Assembly: GCF_024704385.1 (NCBI RefSeq)
Contig: NZ_JAJDFX010000002.1
Span: forward strand, 868,001 to 932,000
Direction of reading: 5' to 3'
DNA from: Cellulomonas sp. P24
GTDB lineage: Bacteria; Actinomycetota; Actinomycetes; Actinomycetales; Cellulomonadaceae
DNA length: 64,000 nucleotides
A program made the translations under genes and the position numbers. Shown here in pieces: positions 57,197 through 64,000 of this stretch (positions within the stretch are counted from its first letter, which is position 1; each line of letters starts with the position of its first letter). The notes beneath the pieces are model-generated. The model was given only the letters and a program-made list of their open reading frames with translations. It searched no databases and had not been told where the DNA came from.

Positions 57197-58489
57197 ATGG
57201 CGATCACCTGGCGCGCCGTCGTCCTCGCCGCCCTGGGCGTCGTCCTGGTCGCCGTGCTGCCTGCCGCCGGCACCGTCGTGGCCTGGGCTCTCGTGGTCGT
57301 GCTCCTGTGCGGTCTCGACGTCGCTCTGGCCGCGTCGCCACGGTCGGTCGGCGTCGCCCGCGCGGTGCCGCCGTCGGTCCGGCTCACCGAGACCGTGACG
57401 TCGGTGCTGACCGTCACCAACCTCGACCGCCGCCGGTGGCGGGGCCTCGTCCGCGACGCCTGGCAGCCGTCCGCGGGCGCGCGCCAGGACCGGTTCGCGG
57501 TGGACCTGCCACCCGGTGAGGCCCGCCGCCTGAGCACCGTGCTGGTCCCCGTCCGGCGAGGTGACCGACTCGCCGACCGGGTCACGCTGCGCACCGTCGG
57601 ACCGCTGGGGCTCGCCGGTCGACAGCTCTCGATCGACGTCCCCGCGCGCCTGCGCGTGCTGCCGGAGTTCGCCTCACGTCGCCATCTCCCGAGCAGGCTC
57701 GCACGGCTCCGCGAGCTGGACGGGCGCTCGGCGGTTCAGGTGCGCGGACCCGGGACCGAGTTCGACTCGCTGCGCGAGTACGTGATCGGCGACGACGTCC
57801 GGTCGATCGACTGGCGCGCGAGTGCCCGACGATCCGACGTCGTCGTGCGGACCTGGCGCCCCGAGCGTGACCGCCGCGTGCTGATCGTGATCGACACCTC
57901 CCGGACGTCGGCGGCCCGCGTGCTCGACGCGCCCCGGCTGGACGCCTCGATCGAGGCCGCTCTGCTGCTCGCCGCCCTCGCGTCCCGGGCGGGCGACCGC
58001 GTCGAGCTGGTCGCCTACGACCGCACCGTCCGCGCGCGGGTGGCCGGTGCGACCGGTCCACGACTCATGCCTGCCATCGCCGACGCCCTCGCCCAGGTGG
58101 ACCCGGTCCTCGTCGAGGCCGACTGGCCCGGCCTGGTGACCGTCGTGCGCGAACGGCTCTCGCAGCGCGCGCTCGTCGTGCTGCTCTCGGCCCTCGAGCC
58201 CGCCTCCGTCGAGCAGGGGCTCCTCACCGTCATCGACCAGCTCACGCGGCTCCACCAGGTCGTGCTCGCGTCGGTGCGGGACCCCGAGGTCGATGCCCTC
58301 CGGCGCGACCACAGCGACGCGGACGCGGTGTTCGACGCGGCGGCGGCCGACCGGGTCGAGATCGAGCGGCAGGCCGTCGCCGGCCGTCTGCGTGACCGTG
58401 GCGTCGAGGTCGTCGACGCCCTTCCGGCCGATCTCGCCCCCCAGGTGGCGGACACCTACCTGACGCTCAAGGCCGCCGGGCGCCTCTGA
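57197..58489 (+). CDS. DUF58-domain protein
   Basis: A 430-residue protein with two close membrane helices in the first 50 residues (ITWRAVVLAALGVVLVAVLP) and the DUF58 core (about 185-270: VRGPGTEFDSLREYVIGDDV, SIDWRASARRSDVVVRTWRP). A VWA-like stretch (VLIVIDTSRTSA) follows, a partial MIDAS. The canonical partner of MoxR. ATG 57197 follows GGAAGG; 64 bases separate it from moxR. Confidence 0.9.
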   Translation: MAITWRAVVLAALGVVLVAVLPAAGTVVAWALVVVLLCGLDVALAASPRSVGVARAVPPSVRLTETVTSVLTVTNLDRRRWRGLVRDAWQPSAGARQDRFAVDLPPGEARRLSTVLVPVRRGDRLADRVTLRTVGPLGLAGRQLSIDVPARLRVLPEFASRRHLPSRLARLRELDGRSAVQVRGPGTEFDSLREYVIGDDVRSIDWRASARRSDVVVRTWRPERDRRVLIVIDTSRTSAARVLDAPRLDASIEAALLLAALASRAGDRVELVAYDRTVRARVAGATGPRLMPAIADALAQVDPVLVEADWPGLVTVVRERLSQRALVVLLSALEPASVEQGLLTVIDQLTRLHQVVLASVRDPEVDALRRDHSDADAVFDAAAADRVEIERQAVAGRLRDRGVEVVDALPADLAPQVADTYLTLKAAGRL

Positions 58490-58533
58490 GGAGCGATCGA
58501 CGGCGGCTCGACGGCGCGTCGACGGCGGACAGG

Positions 58534-59523
58534 TCAGCCGACGACCGGCAGCACGTCCCCCGCACGGTCGCGTTCGAGGTCGCCGGTCTCCCCGTGCGCG
58601 ACCGCACGCCGTCCGAGGACGATCGTGTAGACCCACAGGGCCGCGAGCGCGACGCTGCCGACCGAGATCTTGAGCCACCACGGCAGGCCCGAACCCGTCA
58701 CGAAGCCCTCGATCAGCCCCGAGACGGCGAGCGTCCCCGTGAGGCCGATCGCCACCGTGACGAGCGCGCGGCCCTCCTCGGCGAGCGCCTGGCCGCGGGT
58801 GCGCGGACCCGGGTCGATCGCGGTCCAGAACAGCCGCAGGCCGGCCGCACCGGCGATGAAGATCGACATCAGCTCGAGCTGACCGTGCGGCGCGATCAGC
58901 TGGAAGAACAGACCGAGCTGACCGTGGGTCGCCATGACGGCGCCCGTCGCGCCGACCATCACCGAGTTCTGGACCAGCACCATGACAGGCCAGACACCGC
59001 TGATGCCGAGCCCGATGCACTGCGTGGCGATCCACGCGTTGTTGGTCCACACGACACCGGCGAACCCGGCACCAGGGTGGTAGTACTCCGCGAACGCCTG
59101 GTCGACATACTGCTGCTGCTCGCTCGGCGTCCCCATCACCGCGAGCGCGTGCGGGTGCGTCGCGACGTACACGCCGACCACGACCGCGAGCCCGACCCCG
59201 AGGACCGTCACCGCGAGCGACCACCACCTCAGCCGATACAGCGCCGCCGGCAACGACACCGTCGCGAACCGCGCGACGTCGCGCACGGACGGCTCGTGGG
59301 CACCGGCGATCCGCGAGCGCGCCCGCGCGAGGACCTGCGAGAGCTGTGTGATCACGGCGGGGTCCGGGGCCGAGGACCGGATGGCCGACAGGTCGGTCGC
59401 CGCCGACTGGTAGAGGCCGACGAGCTCGTCGGCCTCCGCCCCCGTGAGCCGACGCTGACGCCCGAGCGCGTCCAAGCGCTCCCACTGCGGGGTCTTCACC
59501 GCCGCGAAGGCGTCCAGGTCCAC
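58534..59523 (-). CDS. SpoIIM/DUF95-family membrane protein
   Basis: A 329-residue protein. Residues 1-95 are cytoplasmic (WERLDALGRQRRLTGAEADE), then about five to six helices (WWSLAVTVLGVGLAVVVGVY, APHGQLELMSIFIAGAAGLR). The SpoIIM family (stage II sporulation protein M) supports engulfment in Bacillus; non-sporulating actinobacteria keep it next to moxR-DUF58 for unknown reasons. GTG start with AAGG upstream. In related genomes a divergent RDD-family gene usually follows on the other strand; here an integrase occupies that place. Confidence 0.88.
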   Translation of the reverse strand: MDLDAFAAVKTPQWERLDALGRQRRLTGAEADELVGLYQSAATDLSAIRSSAPDPAVITQLSQVLARARSRIAGAHEPSVRDVARFATVSLPAALYRLRWWSLAVTVLGVGLAVVVGVYVATHPHALAVMGTPSEQQQYVDQAFAEYYHPGAGFAGVVWTNNAWIATQCIGLGISGVWPVMVLVQNSVMVGATGAVMATHGQLGLFFQLIAPHGQLELMSIFIAGAAGLRLFWTAIDPGPRTRGQALAEEGRALVTVAIGLTGTLAVSGLIEGFVTGSGLPWWLKISVGSVALAALWVYTIVLGRRAVAHGETGDLERDRAGDVLPVVG

Positions 59524-59577
59524 GACCGTTACCTTGCTACCGGCGTAGTGTTCACTCTCGACATACCCCCAGGTCAG

Positions 59578-59625
59578 ACCGCTGTATCGTGTGCGTGCGT
59601 CGTCAGACTAGCACCGTACAGCGCT
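59578..59625. repeat. Left pair of CGCTGTA sites before the integrase
   Basis: CGCTGTA at 59580-59586 and its inverse TACAGCG at 59617-59623. Extended matches: ACCGCTGTA (59578-59586) and CGTACAGCGCT (59615-59625). Both recur inverted after the integrase gene. Candidate recombinase or excisionase arm sites, or integrase operators. Confidence 0.6.
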
Positions 59626-59643
59626 CCGTGTACAGATAACTGG

Positions 59644-59649
59644 TACGAT
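59644..59649 (+). promoter_or_regulatory. -10-like hexamer, leaderless geometry (integrase)
   Basis: TACGAT, exactly six bases before the GTG at 59656. Confidence 0.55.
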
Positions 59650-59655
59650 CTTCTT

Positions 59656-60564
59656 GTGCCGCCACCGAGCCCGACCCCCGACCTGCGCGACCTGCTGCCG
59701 TCATGGGTCCTCTCGATGCGTGCTGAGCGCAAGTCTCCCGCGACGATCGAGCAGTACACGCGCGGCGTGCGGATGTACCTCGACTACTGCGCCGACGTCG
59801 GATGCCCGGCCGTGCTGACCAAGGCGAACGCGCAAGGATTCATGGCCCATCTGCTCGACGAGGGCCGTGAGGCGACCACCGTCCGCGCGCGCCAGCTCGC
59901 CCTACAGCGGTTCGCCGCGTACCTGCTCGACGAGGGCGAGATCCCGGCCGACCCGCTCGCGGGCCTACGCGCCCCGAAGATCGACACGAAGATCGTCCAG
60001 CCGCTGACCGAGCCACAGCTCCGTGATTTGCTCGCAGCGTGCAAGGGATCGACGTTCGCCGACCTCCGCGACCAGGCGCTCGTGCGGTTCATGGTTGAGA
60101 CCGGCGCGCGCGCGGGTGAGGTCGTGGCGATCGAGCTCGCAGACGTCGACCTCCTGGCGGGCATGGCGGTCATCCGGCGAGGCAAGGGCGGCAAGGGCAG
60201 GGTCGTCCCGTTCGGCCCACAGACGGCCCGCGCGCTCGACAAGTACATCCGCAAGGCCAGACGCTCCCACCCGCTCGCCGACACCCCCGCGCTGTGGCTC
60301 GGCGGGCAGTCCAAGACGTTCGGGTACGACGCTCTGTTCAAGGGCCTGCGCGCACGTGCCGCCGCCGCCGGCATCACCGGATTCCACCCCCACCTGCTGC
60401 GCCATACGGCCGCGCATCGCTGGCTCGCCGCGGGGGGATCCGAAGGCGGACTCATGGCAGTCGCCGGGTGGTCCAAGCCGGACATGCTCATGCGGTACTC
60501 GCGTGCCCGTGCATCCGAACGCGCCGCAACCGAGGCGCGCGACCTGAACCTCGGAGACATCTAG
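59656..60564 (+). CDS. Tyrosine recombinase/integrase
   Basis: A 302-residue XerC/D-like integrase. N-terminal SAM-like core-binding domain (about 10-100: SWVLSMRAERKSPATIEQYT, LALQRFAAYLLDEGEI). Catalytic domain residues: Arg152 in TGARAGEVVAIEL, Lys177 in RRGKGGKGR, His246 and Arg249 in HPHLLRHTAAH, Trp272 in GW, and nucleophile Tyr281 in MLMRYSRARASE, all present. The compact size without an arm-binding domain is like Xer and small-element integrases. GTG start with leaderless-type spacing. Flanked by nested inverted CGCTGTA sites. Confidence 0.93.
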   Translation: MPPPSPTPDLRDLLPSWVLSMRAERKSPATIEQYTRGVRMYLDYCADVGCPAVLTKANAQGFMAHLLDEGREATTVRARQLALQRFAAYLLDEGEIPADPLAGLRAPKIDTKIVQPLTEPQLRDLLAACKGSTFADLRDQALVRFMVETGARAGEVVAIELADVDLLAGMAVIRRGKGGKGRVVPFGPQTARALDKYIRKARRSHPLADTPALWLGGQSKTFGYDALFKGLRARAAAAGITGFHPHLLRHTAAHRWLAAGGSEGGLMAVAGWSKPDMLMRYSRARASERAATEARDLNLGDI

Positions 60565-60592
60565 CGCTGTACGTTGCACGAACTACAGCGGT
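60563..60592. repeat. Right pair of CGCTGTA sites after the integrase
   Basis: AGCGCTGTACG (60563-60573), the exact 11-base inverse of 59615-59625, and TACAGCGGT (60584-60592), the nine-base inverse of 59578-59586. The first begins within the integrase stop codon region. The spacer within the pair is 10 bases, against 28 on the left. Confidence 0.6.
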
Positions 60593-60653
60593 GTGATTAG
60601 ATGGCCCTGTCGAAAGAACATCGACGTACTCTGCGGCATGCAGTGGGGATCGG

Positions 60654-60745
60654 GCGCAAGGCCATCACCCTCGGTGCAGTCGCAGGGCCCCGTTTGAGGA
60701 CTGGCGCAAGGCCACTGTCCGAGGGGCGGTGGAGAGCGCAAGGCC
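60654..60745 (+). repeat. Three direct GCGCAAGGCC repeats
   Basis: GCGCAAGGCC at 60654, 60704 and 60736, in the 254-base gap between integrase and the next gene. Spacing is 50 and 32 bases. No gene is supported in this gap; possible binding sites for an element regulator or replication protein. Confidence 0.7.
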
Positions 60746-60751
60746 CACGCC

Positions 60752-60787
60752 GAGCAACATGTGAACCCAGATGGTTCATGTGTGCTC
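60752..60787. promoter_or_regulatory. 36-base imperfect inverted repeat before the element operon
   Basis: Arms GAGCA...TGAACC and GGTTCA...TGCTC around a CAGAT centre, ending 31 bases before the ATG at 60819. The inner TGAACC/GGTTCA pairs perfectly. Suits a repressor operator or a hairpin in the leader. Confidence 0.55.
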
Positions 60788-60818
60788 GGTGTTCGTGTTT
60801 CCGAACAGGAGCACGGAA

Positions 60819-61127
60819 ATGGCCTTGCAGACCGAACGGTCCCTCACCGCGCAGATCGCTGCCCATGAGTCCTGGGCCCGCACACCCGACCGCACCGCGC
60901 GTACGGCAAATGCCCGCGCCGCGCTCATGGAGCGCTTCGAGCGCGAGGTCGACCCGGACAACACCCTCCCGCCACACGAGCGGGCCACGCGTGCCGAGAA
61001 CGCACGCAAGGCGTACTTCCTCCGACTCTCGCTCAAGAGCGCCCGCGCTCGCCGCGCTCGCGCCGTAGTCGCCGAGGGCGAAGCCGCCGAGTCCGAACTC
61101 GACGCACTGGGCGGCGGTGCCGCGTGA
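60819..61127 (+). CDS. Small basic helical protein of the element (102 aa)
   Basis: A 102-residue protein with no clear family name. It is helical and strongly charged: ERSLTAQIAAHESWARTPDR, MERFEREVDPDNTLPPHERA and YFLRLSLKSARARRAR. Similar short proteins are common in actinobacterial prophages and integrative elements, but I cannot assign a function. AGGAG lies eight bases before the ATG; GTGA overlap with the next gene. First gene of the element operon. Confidence 0.75.
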   Translation: MALQTERSLTAQIAAHESWARTPDRTARTANARAALMERFEREVDPDNTLPPHERATRAENARKAYFLRLSLKSARARRARAVVAEGEAAESELDALGGGAA

Positions 61128-61444
61128 CCGCCCCCAACGAACGAGAAAGCCGCCCTGGCGGGGGCGGCTCCTCAGATCGGTCGTCTAGCCCGATTGTACT
61201 CCGTGACGCTATCTCTGGGCTCGCCGATGAGCTGGGATGGTATGAGGCCGGCGTGCTCCACGGCATCGCAATGGGCCGCCAGCAGGTCGAGGACGAGTGG
61301 CACACGGTCCGCGCCGACGGTGGCCGGGTGGCTCGGATGCTCGCCGCGAGCCCGTCCTACGCCGAGCTGTGCGAACGCCGAGGCGAGCCCGAACGCGCCG
61401 AACGTCAGCGCCGGATCCTCGCCGAACGCGGGGTGACCCGATGA
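61124..61444 (+). CDS. Element protein of unknown function (106 aa)
   Basis: A 106-residue protein: a disordered Gly/Ser-rich head (RESRPGGGGSSDRSSSP), a central GLADELGWYEAGVLHGIAMG and a basic helical tail (ELCERRGEPERAERQRRILA). No known family recognised. GTG start overlaps the previous stop by four bases and its stop overlaps the DUF3631 start. Conserved position in related elements would suggest a role with the replication ATPase (inference). Confidence 0.7.
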   Translation: MTAPNERESRPGGGGSSDRSSSPIVLRDAISGLADELGWYEAGVLHGIAMGRQQVEDEWHTVRADGGRVARMLAASPSYAELCERRGEPERAERQRRILAERGVTR

Positions 61445-62718
61445 GCGTTGACCCGTACACCGACCTGCCCTTCAACTTCTACGAGCCTGACGACGTCGTC
61501 GGTTCCGTCGGTCCCGTCGGTTCCGTCGGTTTGATCCCGAGGGGTATCGCCGTCGGTTCAACCGGTTCCGTCAGTCCCGTCGGTTACAGGGGAGAGGTAC
61601 TGGACCGGGTGCGGACGTGGCTCGCGCGGTTCATCTTGACCGTTCACGACTCCGACCTTGACCTGCTCGCCCTGTGGGCCGCACACACACACCTGTGCGT
61701 CGAGACGTACACCACGCCGCGTCTTGTGATCGACTCGCCGATCCACGGAGCGGGCAAGACAACGGTCATGGAGCACCTACAGCGGCTCTGCCTGCGCCCG
61801 GTACAGGCGGCGTCGCTGTCGAGCCCGGCGATGCTCGCACGTCTGCTCGACGTCGAGCTGCGAACCATCCTGATCGACGAGGTCGACCGCAACCTCAACC
61901 CGAAGCGCGAAGGCGTCGAGGACCTGATCGCTGTCCTGAACGCCGGATACAAGCGCGGCGGGACACGGCCTGTCCTGGTCCCCACCAAGGACGGCTGGAA
62001 CGTCCGGGAGATGCCCACTTTTGCCCCTGTGGCGATGGCGGGCAACGCACCACACCTACCCGACGACACACGGTCGCGCACGATCCGCGTGCTACTGCTG
62101 CCCGATCTTGAGGGTCGCGTCGAGTCGTCCGACTGGGAAGAGATCGAGATCGACGCCGCGGATCTTGGTGAGGCGCTGGCCCAGTGGGCCGACGAAGTTC
62201 GCGACACGGTCCGAACGGTCCGCCCTGTCCTTCCCGAGGGCTGCACGGGCCGCTCAAAGGAGCGCTGGTCACCTATCCGCCGAGTCGCCGAAGCCGCCGG
62301 AGGTCACTGGCCCTCGATTGCTGACGACCTGATCCGGCGAGACCTGATCGAGGCACAGATGGATCGGGAGGACGGCATGGTCAGCACCCCGCCGGCAGTC
62401 ACGTTGCTGCGCGACATCCACGAGCTGTGGCCCGGAGACGATGACTTCACCCCGACGTCGTGGCTCGTCTCCGAACTCATCCTGCACAACCCGAGAACGT
62501 GGGGACCGGACTCGGCCTACGGCAAGGCGCTGACGTTCCAGCGACTCGGCCGGATGCTCGCTCAGGGGTTCAAGGTCAACTCTTCACGGCAGGGCGACGG
62601 ACCGCGCGGCTACTACCGCCAGTCGCTCGCGCCGGTATGGCGCCGGATGGGTATGGCCCCCGGTATCGAACCGACGGAACCGACGGAACCTGTCAGACCG
62701 ACGGGCGAGAACCGATGA
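61441..62718 (+). CDS. DUF3631-domain P-loop ATPase, putative element replication protein
   Basis: A 425-residue protein. Walker A SPIHGAGKTT at about 99-108, Walker B ILIDEVDR at 143-150, sensor-like Asn in VAMAGNAPHLPDDTRSRTI; the DUF3631 domain then spans about 230-400 (WSPIRRVAEAAGGHW). Such proteins are found in actinobacterial prophages and small elements and are thought to be replicative helicase/primase-associated. Residues 20-48 are an odd repeat (VVGSVGPVGSVG, STGSVSPVG) and the end is EPTEPTEPVRPTG; their DNA contains repeated CCGTCGGT in one orientation and ACCGACGG in the other. ATG in a four-base overlap. Confidence 0.83.
   Translation: MSVDPYTDLPFNFYEPDDVVGSVGPVGSVGLIPRGIAVGSTGSVSPVGYRGEVLDRVRTWLARFILTVHDSDLDLLALWAAHTHLCVETYTTPRLVIDSPIHGAGKTTVMEHLQRLCLRPVQAASLSSPAMLARLLDVELRTILIDEVDRNLNPKREGVEDLIAVLNAGYKRGGTRPVLVPTKDGWNVREMPTFAPVAMAGNAPHLPDDTRSRTIRVLLLPDLEGRVESSDWEEIEIDAADLGEALAQWADEVRDTVRTVRPVLPEGCTGRSKERWSPIRRVAEAAGGHWPSIADDLIRRDLIEAQMDREDGMVSTPPAVTLLRDIHELWPGDDDFTPTSWLVSELILHNPRTWGPDSAYGKALTFQRLGRMLAQGFKVNSSRQGDGPRGYYRQSLAPVWRRMGMAPGIEPTEPTEPVRPTGENR
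61505..61584 (+). repeat. CCGTCGGT iteron-like cluster at the 5' end of the DUF3631 gene
   Basis: Exact CCGTCGGT at 61505, 61514, 61523, 61550 and 61577; the first three are nine bases apart. One near copy (CCGTCAGT) is at 61568. All lie within coding sequence. Confidence 0.8.
62670..62704 (-). repeat. Inverted CCGTCGGT cluster at the 3' end of the DUF3631 gene
   Basis: ACCGACGG, the reverse complement of the 5' motif, at 62670, 62679 and 62697; the first two again nine bases apart. The two clusters bracket the gene in opposite orientation. Confidence 0.8.
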
Positions 62719-62975
62719 CGGCCACGCGGGCGGACCTGCTCGCGCACCTTGAGGTCCTAGCCGATAGCGGTCACCCAGCCGTCTGTCGCACGCACACGCG
62801 CGACTGGTGGACCAGTGACGACCTCAGCGACCAGCAGCGTGCAGCCGTCGAGTGCCTGCTCTGCCCGGCGCTCGCACCGTGCCGCGACTACGGGCTTTCC
62901 AACCCGAAGGAATGGGGCACGTACGGCGGCCTCACGACTCCCGAGCGGACTACGGCGAAGGGCGGCCGACCGTGA
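62715..62975 (+). CDS. WhiB-like iron-sulphur protein of the element
   Basis: An 86-residue small WhiB-type protein. Cysteines at 24, 47, 50 and 56 follow the C...CxxCx5C cluster pattern (ECLLCPALAPCRDYG), and EWGTYGGLTTPER matches the G(V/I)WGG turn region with Tyr in place of Trp. WhiB proteins hold a 4Fe-4S cluster and contact sigma factor region 4. The basic C-terminal DNA-binding tail is very short (TTAKGGRP). Actinophages and elements often carry one. ATG overlaps the DUF3631 stop; GTGA overlap downstream. Confidence 0.85.
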   Translation: MTATRADLLAHLEVLADSGHPAVCRTHTRDWWTSDDLSDQQRAAVECLLCPALAPCRDYGLSNPKEWGTYGGLTTPERTTAKGGRP

Positions 62976-63193
62976 CCACCACGACGCCCGTACGTCTGCG
63001 CACCAGCGGAGCGTCAACCGACTTTGTTGCGTTCGTCGGTGCCGACGAGGTCCGCGTCCGATTCACACAATCCGGCACCCGCGACCAATGGCGCTGCGAC
63101 GCGTGCGGTCGACACCGGTTCAGCACATGCCCGCACGAGGTGGCCGCGCGCGATGCGTGGCGTGACCTCACCAACGAAGGGAACCCGTCATGA
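62972..63193 (+). CDS. Small zinc-knuckle-like protein of the element (73 aa)
   Basis: A 73-residue protein. N-terminal beta-like part (VRLRTSGASTDFVAFVGADE), then Cys42, Cys45, His48, Cys53 and His55 in WRCDACGRHRFSTCPHEVA, which could hold zinc. The C-terminus is helical. No named family recognised. GTG start in a four-base overlap with the WhiB-like gene and ATGA overlap with the next. Confidence 0.7.
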   Translation: MTTTTPVRLRTSGASTDFVAFVGADEVRVRFTQSGTRDQWRCDACGRHRFSTCPHEVAARDAWRDLTNEGNPS

Positions 63194-63444
63194 CCAACCA
63201 ACTCACGCAGGCCGACGTCGACCGGCTGTATGCCGAGCGGAGGTACGAGGAGATCGAAGACGCCCGCGTGGCCGGACGTCTGAACGTCCTGCTCGGCGGT
63301 GAGGCGCCCATCGACCCGGACCAGACCATCACCGACGCCGACATCACCCGCCTGTACTCCCAGCGTCGCTACGACGAGATCGAGGAGCTGCGCCAGACCG
63401 GGCGGCTCGACCACCTGCTGAACCCCACCACCGAGGAGAACTAA
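63190..63444 (+). CDS. Protein of two duplicated 31-residue modules (84 aa)
   Basis: An 84-residue acidic protein made of two copies of one helical unit: residues 6-36 (TQADVDRLYAERRYEEIEDA) and 48-78 (TDADITRLYSQRRYDEIEEL), 42 residues apart, joined by a short Gly/Pro/Asp linker. Each module has the pattern ADxxRLYxxRRYxEIExxRxxGRL. Not recognised as a named family. Position just before a larger helical gene is compatible with a scaffold, adaptor or small structural role, but that is speculation. Confidence 0.75.
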   Translation: MTNQLTQADVDRLYAERRYEEIEDARVAGRLNVLLGGEAPIDPDQTITDADITRLYSQRRYDEIEELRQTGRLDHLLNPTTEEN

Positions 63445-63446
63445 CC

Positions 63447-64000
63447 ATGCTCAACACCCAGACCATCAATGCCCTGCGCGGCGCGTGCGACGAGTTCAAC
63501 GTCCCCGTCCCGGCCGTCGTGCTCGAGGCCGACGCGTTGAACGACGCGGCCGTGAACCTGCTCAACTCGATCCGCACCGAGACCGCGCCCGACCTGTCCG
63601 GGCTCACAGTCAAGAACCTCAAGGCCACCCACGAGCAGATCGTCGCCCAGGGATCCCACGACGCACGCGAACAGGCCGCCGCCGTCATCGTCCAGCAGGC
63701 CGCATCCCGACTCACGGACGCCTGGCACCAGTCCACCACGGCCCTCATGGCGGCATTCCGTGAGCCGTTCGACCGCGCCGCCGAGATCTTCACCACGAAC
63801 CTCCGCGTCCTCGGCGGGAACGTCGACGCCGTCCGTGCCATCGACGACTCACAGCACGGCGAGTATCGGGCGCTCATGTCGGCGGCCGCTGACCTCGCGA
63901 CCCTCGGCAGGCTCAGGGACGGGCTCGCCTCGGCGCATCTCGCCGACGTCGGAAACCCGAAGATCGAACGCCTCGGACGCGTGCTGACGCTGCCTGACCT
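63447..64000 (+). CDS. Helical protein of unknown function (3' end outside window)
   Basis: At least 184 residues, open to the window edge. Sequence is helix-rich with few Cys or aromatic residues: NALRGACDEFNVPVPAVVLE, LTVKNLKATHEQIVAQGSHD, TDAWHQSTTALMAAFREPFD. No family recognised with confidence; prophage proteins in this place include structural accessory and protein-binding factors. ATG 63447 is preceded by GAGGAG with an eight-base spacer, two bases beyond the TAA stop of the module-repeat gene. Confidence 0.8.
   Translation, partial: MLNTQTINALRGACDEFNVPVPAVVLEADALNDAAVNLLNSIRTETAPDLSGLTVKNLKATHEQIVAQGSHDAREQAAAVIVQQAASRLTDAWHQSTTALMAAFREPFDRAAEIFTTNLRVLGGNVDAVRAIDDSQHGEYRALMSAAADLATLGRLRDGLASAHLADVGNPKIERLGRVLTLPD

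Larger units (their letters stand above)
59530..64000 (+). mobile_element. Left part of an integrated element (prophage or phage-satellite-like)
   Basis: From the SpoIIM start outward the gene style changes: an integrase, then seven short plus-strand genes mostly overlapping by four bases, including a DUF3631 P-loop ATPase, a WhiB-like protein and small zinc-knuckle-like and repeat proteins. The integrase is at the extreme left and transcribed inward. The right end is outside the window, so no att repeat can be checked. The left limit is inferred from loss of the expected divergent RDD gene. Confidence 0.75.

Noticed and set aside
59524-59655. A tRNA gene as the integration site.
   Set aside because: I see no cloverleaf or T-loop consensus near the left end; the element seems to lie in an intergenic region, but the other end is not available.
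60601-61068. A 155-codon open frame starting right after the integrase.
   Set aside because: It overlaps the better supported 102-residue gene in another frame, has no ribosome site and a low-complexity Arg/Pro/Ser product.

Overview
The window comes from a high-GC actinomycete, probably Micrococcales and possibly Cellulomonadaceae. The evidence is a set of lineage-marker genes: the fused 2-oxoglutarate enzyme Kgd, MtrA-MtrB-LpqB, a SigR/RsrA thiol-stress pair, WhiB-like and Rv3235-family proteins, the tiny ribosomal protein bL37, and a Tad pilus cluster. Genus is inference. All of it looks chromosomal up to about 59.5 kb. From there to the right edge lies the left part of an integrated element.

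Layout. 1-5.7 kb: 3' part of prfB, then a minus-strand Tad/Flp pilus operon (tadA-tadB-tadC-small pilin-like-three TadE/G-like). 5.8-14.2 kb: a compact eight-gene minus-strand operon (M20 deacylase, FCD-GntR regulator, Opp-type ABC transporter, alpha/beta hydrolase, lipoprotein binding protein), with an operator-like palindrome before its first gene and a strong hairpin after its last. 14.4-21 kb: aldose 1-epimerase, M15 peptidase, two CNNM/CBS membrane proteins and a two-component system. 21-31 kb: kgd, a GlxA-type regulator, an SGNH-fold protein lacking its catalytic residues, a PadR/DUF4097 pair, pilT, bL37 and rsrA-sigR with a recognisable SigR promoter. 31-42 kb: ferritin, DoxX-like protein, aroA, rsgA, an inositol-phosphatase-family gene, CpaE-like and SAF-domain pilus genes, a BldC-like regulator, an aldo/keto reductase with a divergent HxlR regulator, and LysM plus Rv3235-family genes. 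42-52.7 kb: secA, a YcaQ-like gene, hpf, comF, lpqB, mtrB, mtrA, in an order resembling the mycobacterial secA1-mtrA region. 52.9-59.5 kb: a membrane protein, DUF4129, DUF4350, MoxR and DUF58 on plus, then SpoIIM on minus.

59.5-64 kb: a tyrosine integrase framed by nested inverted CGCTGTA sites, then seven tightly packed plus-strand genes, the last cut by the window edge. They include a DUF3631 P-loop ATPase whose two ends carry repeated CCGTCGGT motifs in opposite orientation, a WhiB-like protein and a small protein built from two copies of one module. This resembles the early region of small actinobacterial prophages or phage satellites; no structural gene is visible, so the type is open.

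Three patterns cut across the window. First, five conserved genes, including secA and mtrB, are each broken by a single-base length change in a poly-C/G tract; the sequence reads perfectly if one base is added or removed, so these look like homopolymer errors in the assembly. Second, ten genes have a [T/C]ANNNT hexamer exactly six bases before the start codon, the geometry of leaderless transcripts. Third, most operon genes overlap by ATGA or GTGA, pointing to translational coupling.
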